A model generated the notes under the pieces. The model saw nothing but the letters and a program-made list of their open reading frames with translations. It searched no databases and was not told where the DNA came from. A program made the position numbers and the translations under genes. Below, in pieces: positions 1-7,023 of a DNA stretch of 9,787 bases (position 1 is its first letter; each line of letters opens with the position of its first letter). The stretch spans positions 1 to 9,787 of the forward strand of contig JAHLFU010000088.1 in the NCBI GenBank assembly GCA_018883665.1, in the 5' to 3' direction. Origin of the DNA: Paraprevotella stercoravium (GTDB lineage Bacteria; Bacteroidota; Bacteroidia; Bacteroidales; Bacteroidaceae).

Positions 1-1234
1 CATCTATATAATATCCCCCTTCCCAAGGCATCGAACTCATTGCGCTCAGTTTTAAATCCAGTTTTTTGTTTTTAATCCGCACTTCTCCTCGAAAGTATTG
101 ATTTATATAGATGCAAGTATCCTGATACGTAGCATAATAATAATCAGGAAGAACCGCAATATTACGTAGCAAGGGAATCAGTTTTCCCATAGGGACCTCG
201 TCAATAGGGTCTCGCATCAAATTATTTTCAAGGCCTACCGTCAAATCATGGGCTACGTAATTTCCATGATAAGGAACAGCGGCACGCAACTCATTATAAA
301 GAATTCTTTCATATAACTCCATGCACCGGGGATCACACGTTGCAGCGTATAATCTGAAACACCACTCCATGTTCGCAATCGTTTCCAACAAGTCTATTTG
401 GGTTACCGGTAACGTATCATGAACAGAGAAGCCGCCAGTAACCCGCATCGTCTGATTTACTGCTTTTTTCCAAAGATTATGATTTTCCTTCAAGACGCCA
501 TTCTGCCCATTCAAAGCACTAGACCAAGCCTGTGCCGCATAATAATATCCTTGCTCTTTACTCCAATCCTCAGAACTCATTTCACGCAACATCACTTCAG
601 CGGCCTGTAACAAAAGCTTATTATTGGTCAGTACATACAGATCCCCTAATGCAAGCACCATATTCGGATGCAAGTCCTTTTTCCTTATTTTCTTAGGATT
701 TTCCACAATGTACCGACTTAGTTGTTCCGCATTCTGTAATGCCCAATGCAACAAATCTCTTTGTCCTCCAGAACGGGTATATGCCAAAGCCGCACGATAA
801 AACGCGGCAAGCTGATAGTACAAAGGATGTGATTCTTTTCGAGGATATTTTAACCACGAACAGTTTGTGTTTACAGCCAGTTCATGCGGGACTAACGAAG
901 CTAAAGTATCCAATCTTTCCCAAAGCAAAGAATCTGGTTCCACGAAATTAATATATGACATCGTTTCCAACAGCTGGTACAAATCGGCATCCTCCAAATC
1001 CCGCTTTTGATATCTCCCTTCAAAGAACCCCTGCACCTTCAATCGGTTCCAAATAGAAGGCAAACTATTCTGCTGTTGTGCATGAAACTGATAATACCAA
1101 AAGAAATCATCTATATATATATTTTCAAAAGAAACCGGGCATAATACGTTTCGATTATCGGCCCATCCTTTGAGCGGCAAAAAAAGGATCCCGAACAGAA
1201 TCGCAATCCCTTTAAATCTCTTCAGTAAACTCAT
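1..1234 (-). CDS. Secreted GH127/DUF1680-like protein, N-terminal 411 residues (partial, runs off left edge)
   Basis: The reading frame is open from an ATG at 1234 to the window edge. It begins with a Sec signal peptide: basic start MSLLKRFK, hydrophobic core, likely cleavage near residue 25 after GWA. The mature part follows the alpha/alpha-barrel pattern of GH127 (DUF1680) beta-L-arabinofuranosidase-like proteins: IYIDDFFWYYQ near 39-49, LHPNMVLALGDLY at 188-200 (family: GHxEIELALVxLY), LLETIAN at 282-288 (family: YAETCA), LYERILYNELRAAV at 307-320, YYATYQDTCIYINQY at 366-380, and SSMPWEGGYYID at the edge (family: PWxGxVxi). By eye, the family's zinc/nucleophile cysteines and the acid/base Glu are absent: ETC reads ETI, the CC pair aligns with G350-K351, and the loop before LP is shortened. 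The fold assignment is fairly firm; activity is doubtful. It could be a pseudoenzyme or a divergent family. Family members are usually 600-800 residues, so about a third or more lies outside the window. Confidence 0.75.
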   Translation of the reverse strand, partial: MSLLKRFKGIAILFGILFLPLKGWADNRNVLCPVSFENIYIDDFFWYYQFHAQQQNSLPSIWNRLKVQGFFEGRYQKRDLEDADLYQLLETMSYINFVEPDSLLWERLDTLASLVPHELAVNTNCSWLKYPRKESHPLYYQLAAFYRAALAYTRSGGQRDLLHWALQNAEQLSRYIVENPKKIRKKDLHPNMVLALGDLYVLTNNKLLLQAAEVMLREMSSEDWSKEQGYYYAAQAWSSALNGQNGVLKENHNLWKKAVNQTMRVTGGFSVHDTLPVTQIDLLETIANMEWCFRLYAATCDPRCMELYERILYNELRAAVPYHGNYVAHDLTVGLENNLMRDPIDEVPMGKLIPLLRNIAVLPDYYYATYQDTCIYINQYFRGEVRIKNKKLDLKLSAMSSMPWEGGYYID

Positions 1235-1266
1235 ATCTTTTTTCTTTAAAAACAAAATAAATCAAG

Positions 1267-1298
1267 CAAAAATAGAAATAAATCCGTATTTTTGCAAT
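1267..1298 (-). promoter_or_regulatory. Predicted sigma-ABfr promoter for the GH127-like gene
   Basis: Reading the minus strand, TATTTTTG (1274-1267) matches the Bacteroides -7 consensus TAnnTTTG exactly. ATTG (1298-1295), one base off the -33 TTTG, lies 20 bases upstream, which is the usual spacing. Transcription would start near 1260, giving a leader of about 25 bases. Inferred from sequence only. Confidence 0.55.
1287..1294 (+). promoter_or_regulatory. Predicted -7 box for the 296-residue membrane protein gene
   Basis: TATTTTTG matches the Bacteroides -7 consensus TAnnTTTG exactly and lies about 52 bases before the ATG at 1347. No convincing -33 TTTG is found about 20 bases upstream (1263-1266 reads CAAG). 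The box touches the -33 element of the divergent GH127-like promoter at 1294. Confidence 0.4.
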
Positions 1299-1326
1299 CA
1301 AATAAACATGCATTAAACAATCTTCC

Positions 1327-1338
1327 TTGCAATTGCAA
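1327..1338. repeat. Perfect 12-bp palindrome TTGCAATTGCAA in the leader
   Basis: Two abutting TTGCAA hexamers form a perfect palindrome eight bases before the ATG at 1347. A third TTGCAA lies at 1292-1297, at the end of the predicted -7 box. It could be a protein-binding site or chance in AT-rich DNA; no function can be assigned. Confidence 0.35.
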
Positions 1339-1346
1339 ACAAACTC

Positions 1347-2237
1347 ATGAAAATCATTTTTACATATTTTTTATTGTTTATCGGCATATTTTCCCTCTTG
1401 ACATTCATCCCGAAAACCGGTGGCTATATCTGGCAACCCGAACTGATCAATACAGTCAGTGCTTTATTATTGACCTTACTCGTGTTTCTTGTAGGACAGA
1501 TATCCGGCACTTCAGCTACCCATACAGGAATTATCGGAACGGCCATATTTACTTTGCTCTTTTGTCCAAACTCCTATATGTTTTTTTCACGTGATGAACA
1601 AGCTGTGATAGAACTCATTTCTGTTTGTATCGTACCGTTTTTCATATCTCAATACCATCGTATAGAGAGCAAAAATTTCAAATACGGATATTTTATTATG
1701 CTGTTGATGGGTATCTTCTGCAGTTATACCCACGATGGTATCACCATACCTCTTTGTCTTAGTTTTCTTCTGCTGTCTTATTTACAAAGAAAAAGATTCT
1801 TTGGTCTGGCCTGCTGGCCAATGGTTATCGGATTTGCGATTGGAACAACCCTATCCTTGCTCCATTCGGAATATCTGTCATGGTCCTCTTTCGGAAATTT
1901 TCAGGTTCTGTCATCTCAAACAGCTACCGCATTCACACAACTTTGGGAAACCAAGGTCTTTATTTTCGCCACCTTGCTAAGCCTATACTATTTGGTTTCC
2001 CGAAGACGCAGAAGACGCCTGTGGCCTATTTTCAAGGAACACAAGCTATTATCTTATTGCCTGCTTTTTTCTGTATGTACAGTTCCATTTGCGCCTCTGG
2101 GGATGGACAATGCCATTCAAGGAGTATGCTTCTTTTGTATGTTTTGGGTCTTATTCCTATTCCATGATCTGATCACTTTATTACAAGAGCACCGAAAGAA
2201 AAGGGTTAGAAAACTGTCGAATTCCTCAACACTCTGA
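1347..2237 (+). CDS. Polytopic inner-membrane protein of unknown function
   Basis: This 296-residue protein has roughly nine or ten hydrophobic spans: about 3-22, 34-52, 60-76, 86-104, 112-126, 130-147, 154-173, 203-217, 236-252 and 257-279. Noticeable features are SRDEQA at 81-86 after a span, SYTHDG at 126-131, a run of six arginines at 219-224 in what is probably a cytoplasmic loop, and a basic C-terminal tail (HRKKRVRK) that suggests the C-terminus is cytoplasmic. I do not recognise the family. The acid/His motif between spans is loosely reminiscent of large bacterial membrane proteins related to polysaccharide polymerases or GT-C glycosyltransferases, but this is speculation. The chosen ATG directly begins a hydrophobic span and follows a plausible -7 box. 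The gene stands alone: divergent from the GH127-like gene, and overlapping the AlkD-like gene tail to tail by 32 bp. Confidence 0.7.
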   Translation: MKIIFTYFLLFIGIFSLLTFIPKTGGYIWQPELINTVSALLLTLLVFLVGQISGTSATHTGIIGTAIFTLLFCPNSYMFFSRDEQAVIELISVCIVPFFISQYHRIESKNFKYGYFIMLLMGIFCSYTHDGITIPLCLSFLLLSYLQRKRFFGLACWPMVIGFAIGTTLSLLHSEYLSWSSFGNFQVLSSQTATAFTQLWETKVFIFATLLSLYYLVSRRRRRRLWPIFKEHKLLSYCLLFSVCTVPFAPLGMDNAIQGVCFFCMFWVLFLFHDLITLLQEHRKKRVRKLSNSSTL

Positions 2238-2928
2238 CCCGTTCTTTCCACAATGGGGATACACGCCGTGATTCAAGAATCTTCCGTAATGTCATCTGCA
2301 AGACATTTTTCTGCAAATCTCCATTCTGAAGTATTTCATACACCTGTTCAGGAAAAGAAACAAAAGCGACAGACAAAGCCCAGGCAACTGCCATCTCGGC
2401 ATAATATCCGGCCGGACGAATCCAAGCCAAAACAGCCAGAGTACGATCTTTATATGCTTCTGTCAAAAAATGATCCAACAGCATCACAATCCCAAACCGC
2501 TGAGCGAACTCATGCTCAGACGACCAATATCGTCGCAGTCTGTTCCAGGCCTCTTCAGGCTGATGACGTACAAAACGAAGTGATACACATACCGAATCAC
2601 ACAAGGACCAATTGGTAATCAAAGGTATATAACGGTCAATGTATTCCCAGCGTTCAACATCAGTCATAGGTGCTTCGGCAAAAGTAAGCCCTTTCAATAA
2701 AGTCAGTTCAAAAACAGACTCGCACTCCTCCTCCCACAAACAATACCATGATTTATTTTTAATTAATTCGCGAGCATATTTCCGAAGACAAGGCAAGCGT
2801 ACCCCCATTACCGGAATGGAATCATTCAAAAGAGAAGCAGAAAATACAGCATATTTCGGTTCGGCATGCTCCTCCAAAAATAACTTGATGGAATTCATAT
2901 CTATAACTCTATTATCAAAATCAAACAA
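2206..2928 (-). CDS. DNA alkylation repair protein, AlkD-like HEAT-repeat glycosylase family
   Basis: The 240-residue product (or 230, see below) belongs to the DNA alkylation repair family (PF08713), soluble all-helical HEAT-like proteins that excise alkylated bases such as N3-methyladenine and N7-methylguanine. Family motifs are PVMGVRLPCLRKYA (39-52), ITNWSLCDSV (104-113) and FAQRFGIVMLLDHFL (141-155). W107, D111, R144 and W183 fall at the spacings of W109, D113, R148 and W187 of Bacillus cereus AlkD, so the base-binding and catalytic set seems intact. The start is ambiguous: the ATG at 2928 gives a 10-residue extension (MFDFDNRVID), while the ATG at 2898 (MNSIKLFLEEHAEPKY) matches where homologues usually begin; I favour 2898. 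A poor -7-like TATTGTTTG at 2930-2922, one base too long, would also fit 2898. The 3' end overlaps the convergent membrane gene by 32 bp. Confidence 0.88.
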   Translation of the reverse strand: MFDFDNRVIDMNSIKLFLEEHAEPKYAVFSASLLNDSIPVMGVRLPCLRKYARELIKNKSWYCLWEEECESVFELTLLKGLTFAEAPMTDVERWEYIDRYIPLITNWSLCDSVCVSLRFVRHQPEEAWNRLRRYWSSEHEFAQRFGIVMLLDHFLTEAYKDRTLAVLAWIRPAGYYAEMAVAWALSVAFVSFPEQVYEILQNGDLQKNVLQMTLRKILESRRVSPLWKERVRVLRNSTVF

Positions 2929-3027
2929 TATTCCTTTTTATACAGAACGAAAAAACTCTTTGAGAATATTTTTATATCCAAAGCAAAAAAAGCCGACCAA
3001 ACAGACCAATATAATCAAAAAAGAATG

Positions 3028-3035
3028 TACTTTTG
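3028..3035 (+). promoter_or_regulatory. Predicted -7 box for the AI-2E transporter gene
   Basis: TACTTTTG matches TAnnTTTG exactly, 38 bases before the ATG at 3074, so the leader would be about 30 bases. No TTTG is seen at the -33 position. The remaining divergent intergenic sequence (2929-3073) is AT-rich and shows no other clear structure. Confidence 0.45.
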
Positions 3036-3073
3036 AATCATGCATCATCAAACTATTTTAAATTAAACCTGTT

Positions 3074-4075
3074 ATGAAAGAATTATACTGGAAATATTCC
3101 CTCATTACCCTAATCCTATTTTTAGGATATATCCTGTTCCAACAGGCACAGCCTTTTATGAATGGCATTCTAGGAGCATTTACCCTTTATTTGTTACTGC
3201 GAAAAGCTACATTCCGACTGTCAGAAAAGATGTCTTACAGCCGGGCGGTTTGGACCGTTACCATAGGTACTCTATTATTCATCGTCATTCCTATCAGCCT
3301 GATGGGATGGCTGCTGATATCTGAGATTACCAGTATTGACATTAATCCGAGAGAACTGCTTCGCCCCGCCTTTGCCATGATCAGCTTCATCAAAGAAAAA
3401 ACTGGCTTCAATGTCCTGTCTGAAAGCACTCTTTCCCTTATAGCCGGACAAATTCCGGCTATCGGCCAATCCATCATGAGCGGAGTGAGTGACTTTTTTG
3501 TCAATGTAGCTGTTGCCATTATGCTGCTCTACTTCCTTCTTTCAGGAGGACGAAACATGGAACATTATATCTCTACACTTTTACCTTTTAAGGAAGACAA
3601 CAAACAGGAAGTCCTGCAGAAGATCCATGTCATTGTCCGTTCAAACGCTATCGGCATTCCCTTATTGGCACTCATTCAAGGTTGCATTTCCCTTTTAGGT
3701 TACTGGCTGTGCGGTGTACCCAACCCACTGTTGGCAGCACTATTTACCGGTGTTGCTTCTATCATCCCACTGATCGGAACGGCTGTAATCTGGATTCCTT
3801 TGGCTGCATATTTGGCGATCATCGGTGATTGGGTCATGGCCTTGGTTCTAGTGGCCTATGGCGGTATTGTCGTTTCACAGTCAGACAATCTGATCCGCTT
3901 TATTCTCCAAAAAAAGATGGCCGATATTCATCCGCTCATCACCATCTTTGGTGTGGTAGCCGGTCTGCCCATATTCGGTTTTATGGGAGTCATTTTCGGC
4001 CCGCTATTGGTGTCTCTGTTCTTACTCTTTCTGGAAATGTTCCGCAAAGAATATCTGTTAGACACCAAACTATAA
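3074..4075 (+). CDS. AI-2E family transporter (PerM/YdiK-like membrane protein)
   Basis: The 333-residue product is a full-length member of the AI-2E transporter family (PF01594), inner-membrane proteins variously linked to autoinducer-2 export, sodium/proton antiport or general permease roles; the substrate here cannot be told. The layout is typical: two N-terminal hydrophobic segments (about 8-42), a third span at 57-83, a soluble stretch with amphipathic helices (about 86-138), a span at 139-157 with LLYFLLSGGR, and a C-terminal bundle. Family signatures are ALIQG (199-203), NPLLAALFTGVASIIPLIG (217-235), the DNLIR segment (271-275), and HPLITIFGVVAGLPIFGFMG (286-305) followed by VIFGPLL. 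The ATG at 3074 begins the usual N-terminus and follows a -7 box. The gene is monocistronic, divergent from the AlkD-like gene, and ends two bases from the stop of the convergent beta-barrel gene. Confidence 0.9.
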   Translation: MKELYWKYSLITLILFLGYILFQQAQPFMNGILGAFTLYLLLRKATFRLSEKMSYSRAVWTVTIGTLLFIVIPISLMGWLLISEITSIDINPRELLRPAFAMISFIKEKTGFNVLSESTLSLIAGQIPAIGQSIMSGVSDFFVNVAVAIMLLYFLLSGGRNMEHYISTLLPFKEDNKQEVLQKIHVIVRSNAIGIPLLALIQGCISLLGYWLCGVPNPLLAALFTGVASIIPLIGTAVIWIPLAAYLAIIGDWVMALVLVAYGGIVVSQSDNLIRFILQKKMADIHPLITIFGVVAGLPIFGFMGVIFGPLLVSLFLLFLEMFRKEYLLDTKL

Positions 4076-4077
4076 AT

Positions 4078-6876
4078 TTATGCCTTCGCCTTTTTTCGGA
4101 AAAGTGTAAAATTATAAGTAAAATGCAACATGACATAACGTCCGAATGCTTCATAATACACATCGGAACGCATGGATGAAGAAAATGAGCGGTTTACACT
4201 ATTGTACCCGTTGAGCAAGTCATAAACCTTCAAGGCTATACGGGCTTTTCTACCTTTCAGGAATCCCTGTGAAAGCTGCATATTCCAAATCCACTCATTA
4301 CTGTTCATCCCCTGGAAACTGAATCCCCAACGGGCATTAAACGTAAAATCTGTAGCGAAATCCATTCCCCAAGGCATCTCTACCGAACTGATAAGTTTGG
4401 TTTCCAACCCGTAAGTATCCAGATTTCCGGCAGCAAGAGAAGTGTTACGCGAATGGTCATAGTTACCGCCTAAAGAAACGGAACAGTTCAACCAGTCCTT
4501 CCGATAACTCAACTGCACATTGGGAGAGAAAGAAATCTGATTGGTGGCATTCTTCTCCGGCTCGTCCTGATTCTCATTCACAGTAAATCCCACATAGCGC
4601 ATATAGTTCACATTGGTTTGCAATGCCAGTGTGAACTGTTTGTTTTTCAGGGGTGTGTCCATCATGAAATAAATGCTTCCATTCATATTCCCATTCACAT
4701 TTACCGGAATCACGGTACGACATCCTGTCTGCCGGTCGTACATACTCTTGGAACTGATACTATTTCGGGTAATGGTATAGTTCAGATTCACATTATAACT
4801 GCGCATGGTTTCTTCCGCAAACCGACTATATCCCATATTGACCGAATGCATAAACGATGGCTTCAGATCGGGATTTCCCAACTCCAGATTGAGCGGATCG
4901 GAATAATCCAAGGTATCAGGCACCAACTTTTGGGCATCTACGGGACGAGCCATGGCATAATAAGAGCAGTTAAACTGCTCCCGGCTGGTAATCCGATAGT
5001 AAAAATTCAGTTTGGGTGCCCAATTCAGGCTCCGGTTCTCGGCTTCAAACACTCGGGAGGATGTCTGATAAGCAAACTTGTTCCACTGACTGTTCAGCAA
5101 AATCCCGGCATTCAGCTGATATTTCGTACGGTTCAGATTCACTCCTACTTCGACCTGTTGTTCCAGATAATCATTACGTGTCGTACGGTTTTGAAGCGTA
5201 TCCGGTAACGCTTCTGCCCGAAAGTCGTAAAAATTAGTATGGTTTACCCCTAAGAGAGCGACTCTCGGATCCAAAATAGAAGCCACGTCCCTACTGTCTT
5301 CCTGTCTGCGCAAAGAAGCCTGATAAACGAGCAGCAAAGTAAAATCGTGACCCAACGGTTCGGTGTAGGTCACTCTTCCGCCCCAGCTTGTATTCGTACT
5401 TGGTGTCCGATCGTATTGCACCTGATGGAATATTGAGTCACCGCCCAAGGCTGCAGTCAAACGATAATAATCTATCTGCCGGAACTCATTCCGATCATTC
5501 TCTGAATTAGAGTAGCTGCCATTCAGTCCCAACATCAGACTACGCCCTTTCTTGGCAAAACGGCGGGTCATATTGGCATTCAACTGGGCCGACCAGGAAC
5601 TATTATTTCCGTCGCTTACACTCCGGTTGGCATTCAATGCCACACTGTCGGTCAACAACTCCATCTGATCCAGCGGGCGCTCTATTCCAGGTACCAGATA
5701 AGGATCGGAAGCAAAAGAAGCCGAATAGGATCCCTGACGACTTTTACTGCCAGACCAGTTTATCATGGGCGATATGGCTATGACGGTCATACTATCAGGA
5801 CGCCATTCCAGATTCATAGATCCACTCAGGCTGTGCCGACGATTATACATGGTATATTTTGATTCTGAAAATGCCGCTGTAGTATTCTCAAACGACTGGA
5901 CACTCGATGCCATATTCTGCTCCATCTCATTGCGGTAATAAGAAAGGCTTCCGCCAATATCCAGTTTTTTTCGAGTACGGTTAAAACTAAGTCCTACATT
6001 CTGATTGTTCTCATCACCCATCTGACTGTCATTTCCGGCTTGTGCGATCAGGGTAGTATATTGCCGGTCCTGAAAGTTATTCAAAGAAGCACGACCGGCA
6101 TACCGGTTACTGGTACCATAAGCACCTTCCACCTCTCCCAGCCAACTGTTCTGAAAATCGTCAGCCACGGTCAGGTCTATTACGGTTTCCCGGCTGCCAT
6201 CATCCACACCACTCCATTCAGACTCATCACTTTTCTTGTCATATACCTTCAGTTCTTTAATCAGTTCTGCCGGCAGATATTTCAAAGCCGTAGCTATATC
6301 ATCACCAAAAAATTCTTTTCCATTGATCAGAATACGTGATACTTTCTTACCATTGATCCGCAGGTCCTGCTCTTCGCTTCCATAAACTCCGGGCATCCGG
6401 CGCAACAGTTCTGCCATACGCGCGCCGGGAGGCAGTTTATAATAATCCGCATAATAGACCAAAGTGTCTTCACGCAACACCAGTCCGCGCCCTTGCGCCG
6501 TGATCTGCGCCTCATCCATCTCGTAAACCATTTCGTGCAACAACACATCCTTCATGCGGTATGTTTTACGTCTGTCGCTCAGGTCCAACCTAAATGTCTG
6601 CGGTTTATATCCCATAAAAGACACCTTCAAGTTATATTTTTGTGGCTGTAATTTCCCGATACGGAAAATCCCCTCTTCATTTGTCACACCTCCACCGACA
6701 AAAGTACCTAAAGAATCATAAACCTGAACTGTTGCACCGAGCATCGGATCCAGACGATCGGCATCATAAACCTTGCCCCGCAAAAGGCACTCTCCTGCCT
6801 CTTGCGCCCATAAACAGGCCGCACTCCCCCCAAAAAGTGCAAAGAACAACAATATCTGAAAAAAAGCATGTTTCAT
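4078..6876 (-). CDS. Outer-membrane beta-barrel protein with carboxypeptidase-regulatory-like and plug domains (TonB-dependent receptor-like)
   Basis: The 932-residue product has a signal peptide (MKHAFFQILLFFALF..., likely cleaved near residue 25 at LWAQ). A carboxypeptidase-regulatory-like beta-sandwich follows at about 31-115 (GATVQVYDSLG, TNEEGIFRIGKL, VSFMGYKP), then a plug-like domain at about 120-240 (ELLRRMPGV, RINGKKVSRILINGKEFFGD, LPAELIKELKVYDKKS). A long barrel of alternating aromatic strands fills about 245-925 and matches the OMP_b-brl_3 type. The end, YVMLHFTYNFTLF followed by RKKAKA, looks like a closing strand plus a short basic tail. Such proteins sit in the outer membrane of Bacteroidetes; some take up ligands with TonB energy, many are uncharacterised. 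No SusD-like partner, anti-sigma or sigma gene adjoins it, so it is not a standard SusCD pair. The substrate is unknown. A terminator separates it from the upstream lipoprotein gene. Confidence 0.88.
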   Translation of the reverse strand: MKHAFFQILLFFALFGGSAACLWAQEAGECLLRGKVYDADRLDPMLGATVQVYDSLGTFVGGGVTNEEGIFRIGKLQPQKYNLKVSFMGYKPQTFRLDLSDRRKTYRMKDVLLHEMVYEMDEAQITAQGRGLVLREDTLVYYADYYKLPPGARMAELLRRMPGVYGSEEQDLRINGKKVSRILINGKEFFGDDIATALKYLPAELIKELKVYDKKSDESEWSGVDDGSRETVIDLTVADDFQNSWLGEVEGAYGTSNRYAGRASLNNFQDRQYTTLIAQAGNDSQMGDENNQNVGLSFNRTRKKLDIGGSLSYYRNEMEQNMASSVQSFENTTAAFSESKYTMYNRRHSLSGSMNLEWRPDSMTVIAISPMINWSGSKSRQGSYSASFASDPYLVPGIERPLDQMELLTDSVALNANRSVSDGNNSSWSAQLNANMTRRFAKKGRSLMLGLNGSYSNSENDRNEFRQIDYYRLTAALGGDSIFHQVQYDRTPSTNTSWGGRVTYTEPLGHDFTLLLVYQASLRRQEDSRDVASILDPRVALLGVNHTNFYDFRAEALPDTLQNRTTRNDYLEQQVEVGVNLNRTKYQLNAGILLNSQWNKFAYQTSSRVFEAENRSLNWAPKLNFYYRITSREQFNCSYYAMARPVDAQKLVPDTLDYSDPLNLELGNPDLKPSFMHSVNMGYSRFAEETMRSYNVNLNYTITRNSISSKSMYDRQTGCRTVIPVNVNGNMNGSIYFMMDTPLKNKQFTLALQTNVNYMRYVGFTVNENQDEPEKNATNQISFSPNVQLSYRKDWLNCSVSLGGNYDHSRNTSLAAGNLDTYGLETKLISSVEMPWGMDFATDFTFNARWGFSFQGMNSNEWIWNMQLSQGFLKGRKARIALKVYDLLNGYNSVNRSFSSSMRSDVYYEAFGRYVMLHFTYNFTLFRKKAKA

Positions 6877-6883
6877 GATAAAA

Positions 6884-6914
6884 CAAAAGTAGCTATTTTA
6901 CATGATGCTTCCAA
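6884..6914 (-). promoter_or_regulatory. Predicted promoter for the beta-barrel gene, almost at its start codon
   Basis: On the minus strand TACTTTTG (6891-6884) matches the -7 consensus exactly, with TTGG (6914-6911), a weak -33 match, 19 bases upstream. Only seven bases separate the -7 box from the ATG at 6876, so the transcript would have a leader of zero to a few bases. Confidence 0.5.
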
Positions 6915-6966
6915 TTTAAAAAAAGAGTAAAAAAGCTAAAGAATGAAGGACAGGGCTACTTCTCAC

Positions 6967-7008
6967 AAAAACAAAAGAAGCTGTGCTTCACATTCAGCTA
7001 AGCACAAC
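6967..7008 (-). terminator. Intrinsic terminator of the PepSY-like lipoprotein gene
   Basis: Reading the minus strand, GTTGTGCTT (7008-7000) pairs with AAGCACAGC (6988-6980): nine base pairs including one G-T, with an 11-base loop. A T-rich tract, TTCTTTTGTTTTT (6979-6967), follows. It begins 16 bases after the stop codon at 7024, as expected for a factor-independent terminator. Confidence 0.7.
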
Positions 7009-7023
7009 CCCTTTTATAAAAAA

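Noticed and set aside
419..951. Plus-strand open frames of 63 and 70 codons in the first kilobase
   Set aside because: They are antisense to the GH127-like frame, which is open for 411 codons and carries a signal peptide and family motifs.
2253..3061. Two plus-strand open frames (121 and 140 codons) opposite and just beyond the AlkD-like gene
   Set aside because: They lie antisense to a gene with clear family motifs, have low-complexity polar composition, and neither resembles a known protein. The second extends into AT-rich intergenic DNA by chance.
4618..5208. A 196-codon plus-strand open frame inside the beta-barrel gene
   Set aside because: It is antisense to strong barrel coding sequence, has Ile/His/Gln-rich composition typical of a shadow frame, and shows no recognisable domain or promoter.
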